Positions 12,291 through 13,325 of a stretch of 13,325 nucleotides of DNA are shown piece after piece. Under the pieces are notes generated by a model. It worked only from the letters and a program-made list of their open reading frames with translations, did no database searches and was not told where the DNA came from. How positions within the stretch are numbered: position 1 is the first letter of the stretch; each line of letters begins with the position of its first letter. A program made the translations under genes and the position numbers. Source of the DNA: Patescibacteria group bacterium (GTDB lineage: Bacteria > Patescibacteriota > Minisyncoccia > JAHISW01 > Tagabacteraceae); contig JAHISW010000075.1 in assembly GCA_018817995.1 (NCBI GenBank), forward strand, positions 1 through 13,325, read 5' to 3'.

Positions 12291-13325
12291 ATGAAATCAA
12301 AAATTTTTATATTAATTCCTTTGTTAATAGCTATTTTCTTGCCTTGTTTTTTTGCTTATGCTTCGGAAAAGCCGGATGTTTATACAGGGTCAGCAATGGA
12401 TGTGGAAGATGATTCTGCCATTTTGAGGGCGGATGTTGACCCCAATGGTTTCCAGACGAGCGTTTTCTTTGAATTTGGTTCTTATCCTGACAACTTGAGC
12501 ATAAAAACTCCTATTCAGATTGTGGGCAGTGGCGCGTCCCGTATTTCCGTTTTGTCATCTAGAACAAATTTGTCTTCTGATACGAGATATTATTACAGAG
12601 CTGTCGCAATAAATACTAACGGGGTGTCCTATGGTTCAACTGAAAGTTTTAGAACCAAGGAAAAGAGCGATGATTCTTCAAATTCAACGTCTTCAAATGA
12701 CAATTGCTGGGAGCCTGTTGTCAGAACAGAGCTTCCTAAATTTATTACTGAAAATTCAGCCTCTTTGGTTGGCTCGGTGGATCCTGAAAACGAATCCACT
12801 GTTTCCTGGTTTGAGTACGGGGAGTCGTTTTCCCTCGGGAAAAAGACCGCAACTCGTTATGTCAGCAAAAGCTCTTTTGCCTTAGATGTTGAGGAATCTT
12901 TGTCCGGGTTAAAATCTGGTAGTTTGTATTATTACAGAATCGTGGCTGAAAATAGCTGCGGAAGATCTGTTGGCAATATTTTGGTCTTTGGAACTTCCGG
13001 GAATCCTGTTTCCGAAAAAACAAAAGTGTTGGCTAATAACCCTTCGTCTCAAATTTCCCCAAACAACAGCATTGTCTCCGGTCAGGACATATCTCTTTGG
13101 CAGGAAGTTAGAAACACATCTTTCTCAAACGGGACAGAATCGGTTGTTCTCGCCTATTCTGATAATATCATTGAGTTTTATTTATACGCGAAAAATATAG
13201 GCAATTCAGACTTAAGCGGGGTTGTTATAAAAAATAATCTGTCTCCCCTTTTTGATTTCGTGGAGTCAACTCCTGACATCGCGACTGACTCTTCGGGAAA
13301 TTCTCTTGTTTGGAAAATTAAACAA
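12291..13325 (+). CDS. Secreted surface protein with Fn3-like repeats and a DUF11-type domain (3' end outside window)
   Basis: 345 residues are visible and the frame is still open at the window edge. There is a signal peptide (hydrophobic about 5-22, then A-Y-A-S, cleavage probably after A24). Two related beta domains follow, about 29-122 and 143-235. Each has V/A-x-x-x-S-A-x-L-x-x-x-V-D-P-x, then F-E-Y/F-G, then L-Y/R-Y-Y-Y-R-x-V-A and a closing F-x-T, the pattern of Fn3-like repeats in CPR envelope proteins. A Ser/Asn/Asp-rich linker (about 124-138) separates them. Residues about 292-345 look like the start of a DUF11 repeat (F-Y-L-Y-A-K-N-I-G-N-S-D-L-S-G-V-V-I, then N-S-L-V-W-K-I). It is probably exported and wall- or surface-associated, perhaps in adhesion; no sorting signal can be judged. 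ATG 12291 is set by the adjacent promoter and signal peptide. Confidence 0.88.
   Translation, partial: MKSKIFILIPLLIAIFLPCFFAYASEKPDVYTGSAMDVEDDSAILRADVDPNGFQTSVFFEFGSYPDNLSIKTPIQIVGSGASRISVLSSRTNLSSDTRYYYRAVAINTNGVSYGSTESFRTKEKSDDSSNSTSSNDNCWEPVVRTELPKFITENSASLVGSVDPENESTVSWFEYGESFSLGKKTATRYVSKSSFALDVEESLSGLKSGSLYYYRIVAENSCGRSVGNILVFGTSGNPVSEKTKVLANNPSSQISPNNSIVSGQDISLWQEVRNTSFSNGTESVVLAYSDNIIEFYLYAKNIGNSDLSGVVIKNNLSPLFDFVESTPDIATDSSGNSLVWKIKQ

Noticed and set aside
12631..13200. Plus-strand frames of 84 and 76 codons inside the surface-protein gene
   Set aside because: They lie in another frame within a continuous signal-peptide and Fn3-like coding frame starting at 12291.

Overview
The window is AT-rich and gene-dense and uses the standard bacterial code: dnaN, tyrS and yebC end in TGA and their frames have no internal TGA. 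It most resembles a Patescibacteria/CPR genome, probably Parcubacteria-like. That is inferred from the compact gene set, the general lack of Shine-Dalgarno sequences, the type IV pilus ATPase beside ruvB-yebC-ruvC, a class A PBP with an Ig-like tail, and a secreted Fn3-like/DUF11 surface protein. No lineage marker gene is present, so this is not proven.

Layout. Bases 1-535 (+) hold the end of dnaN, overlapped by a small DciA-like (DUF721) gene. Bases 552-3074 (-) encode a bifunctional PBP1A-type peptidoglycan synthase. Bases 3120-4543 form an unusual accessory block: two diverged paralogous genes of the nucleoside 2-deoxyribosyltransferase (NDT) superfamily. Each has a near-identical ~150-bp three-hairpin element upstream and a short perfect palindrome downstream, giving two tandem cassettes of about 0.7 kb. 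Bases 4586-5776 (+) are tyrS, closed by a strong bidirectional terminator that also faces the opposite-strand operon.

Bases 11181-5829 (-) read as one likely operon: degenerate DHH-family protein, pilB/gspE-type ATPase, ruvB, yebC, ruvC, then a 38-residue acidic protein. A perfect 29-bp inverted repeat spans the pilB/ruvB junction. The YebC lacks its inserted domain.

Bases 11289-11820 (+) are a self-contained unit of different base composition: consensus promoter, strong Shine-Dalgarno, small predicted lipoprotein, palindrome and intrinsic terminator. Bases 11838-12275 (+) are tsaE. The last codons of tsaE contain a second consensus sigma70-type promoter that drives a nearly leaderless gene for a large secreted surface protein, which runs off the window.

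How the genes fit together. Most are housekeeping: replication clamp and helicase-loader-like protein, Holliday-junction processing, Tyr-tRNA charging, t6A tRNA modification, wall synthesis. The surface functions are a pilus motor, a predicted lipoprotein and a Fn3/DUF11 protein. The NDT/palindrome cassettes, the inverted repeat at ruvB and the foreign-looking lipoprotein unit are the parts that ordinary annotation would not explain.
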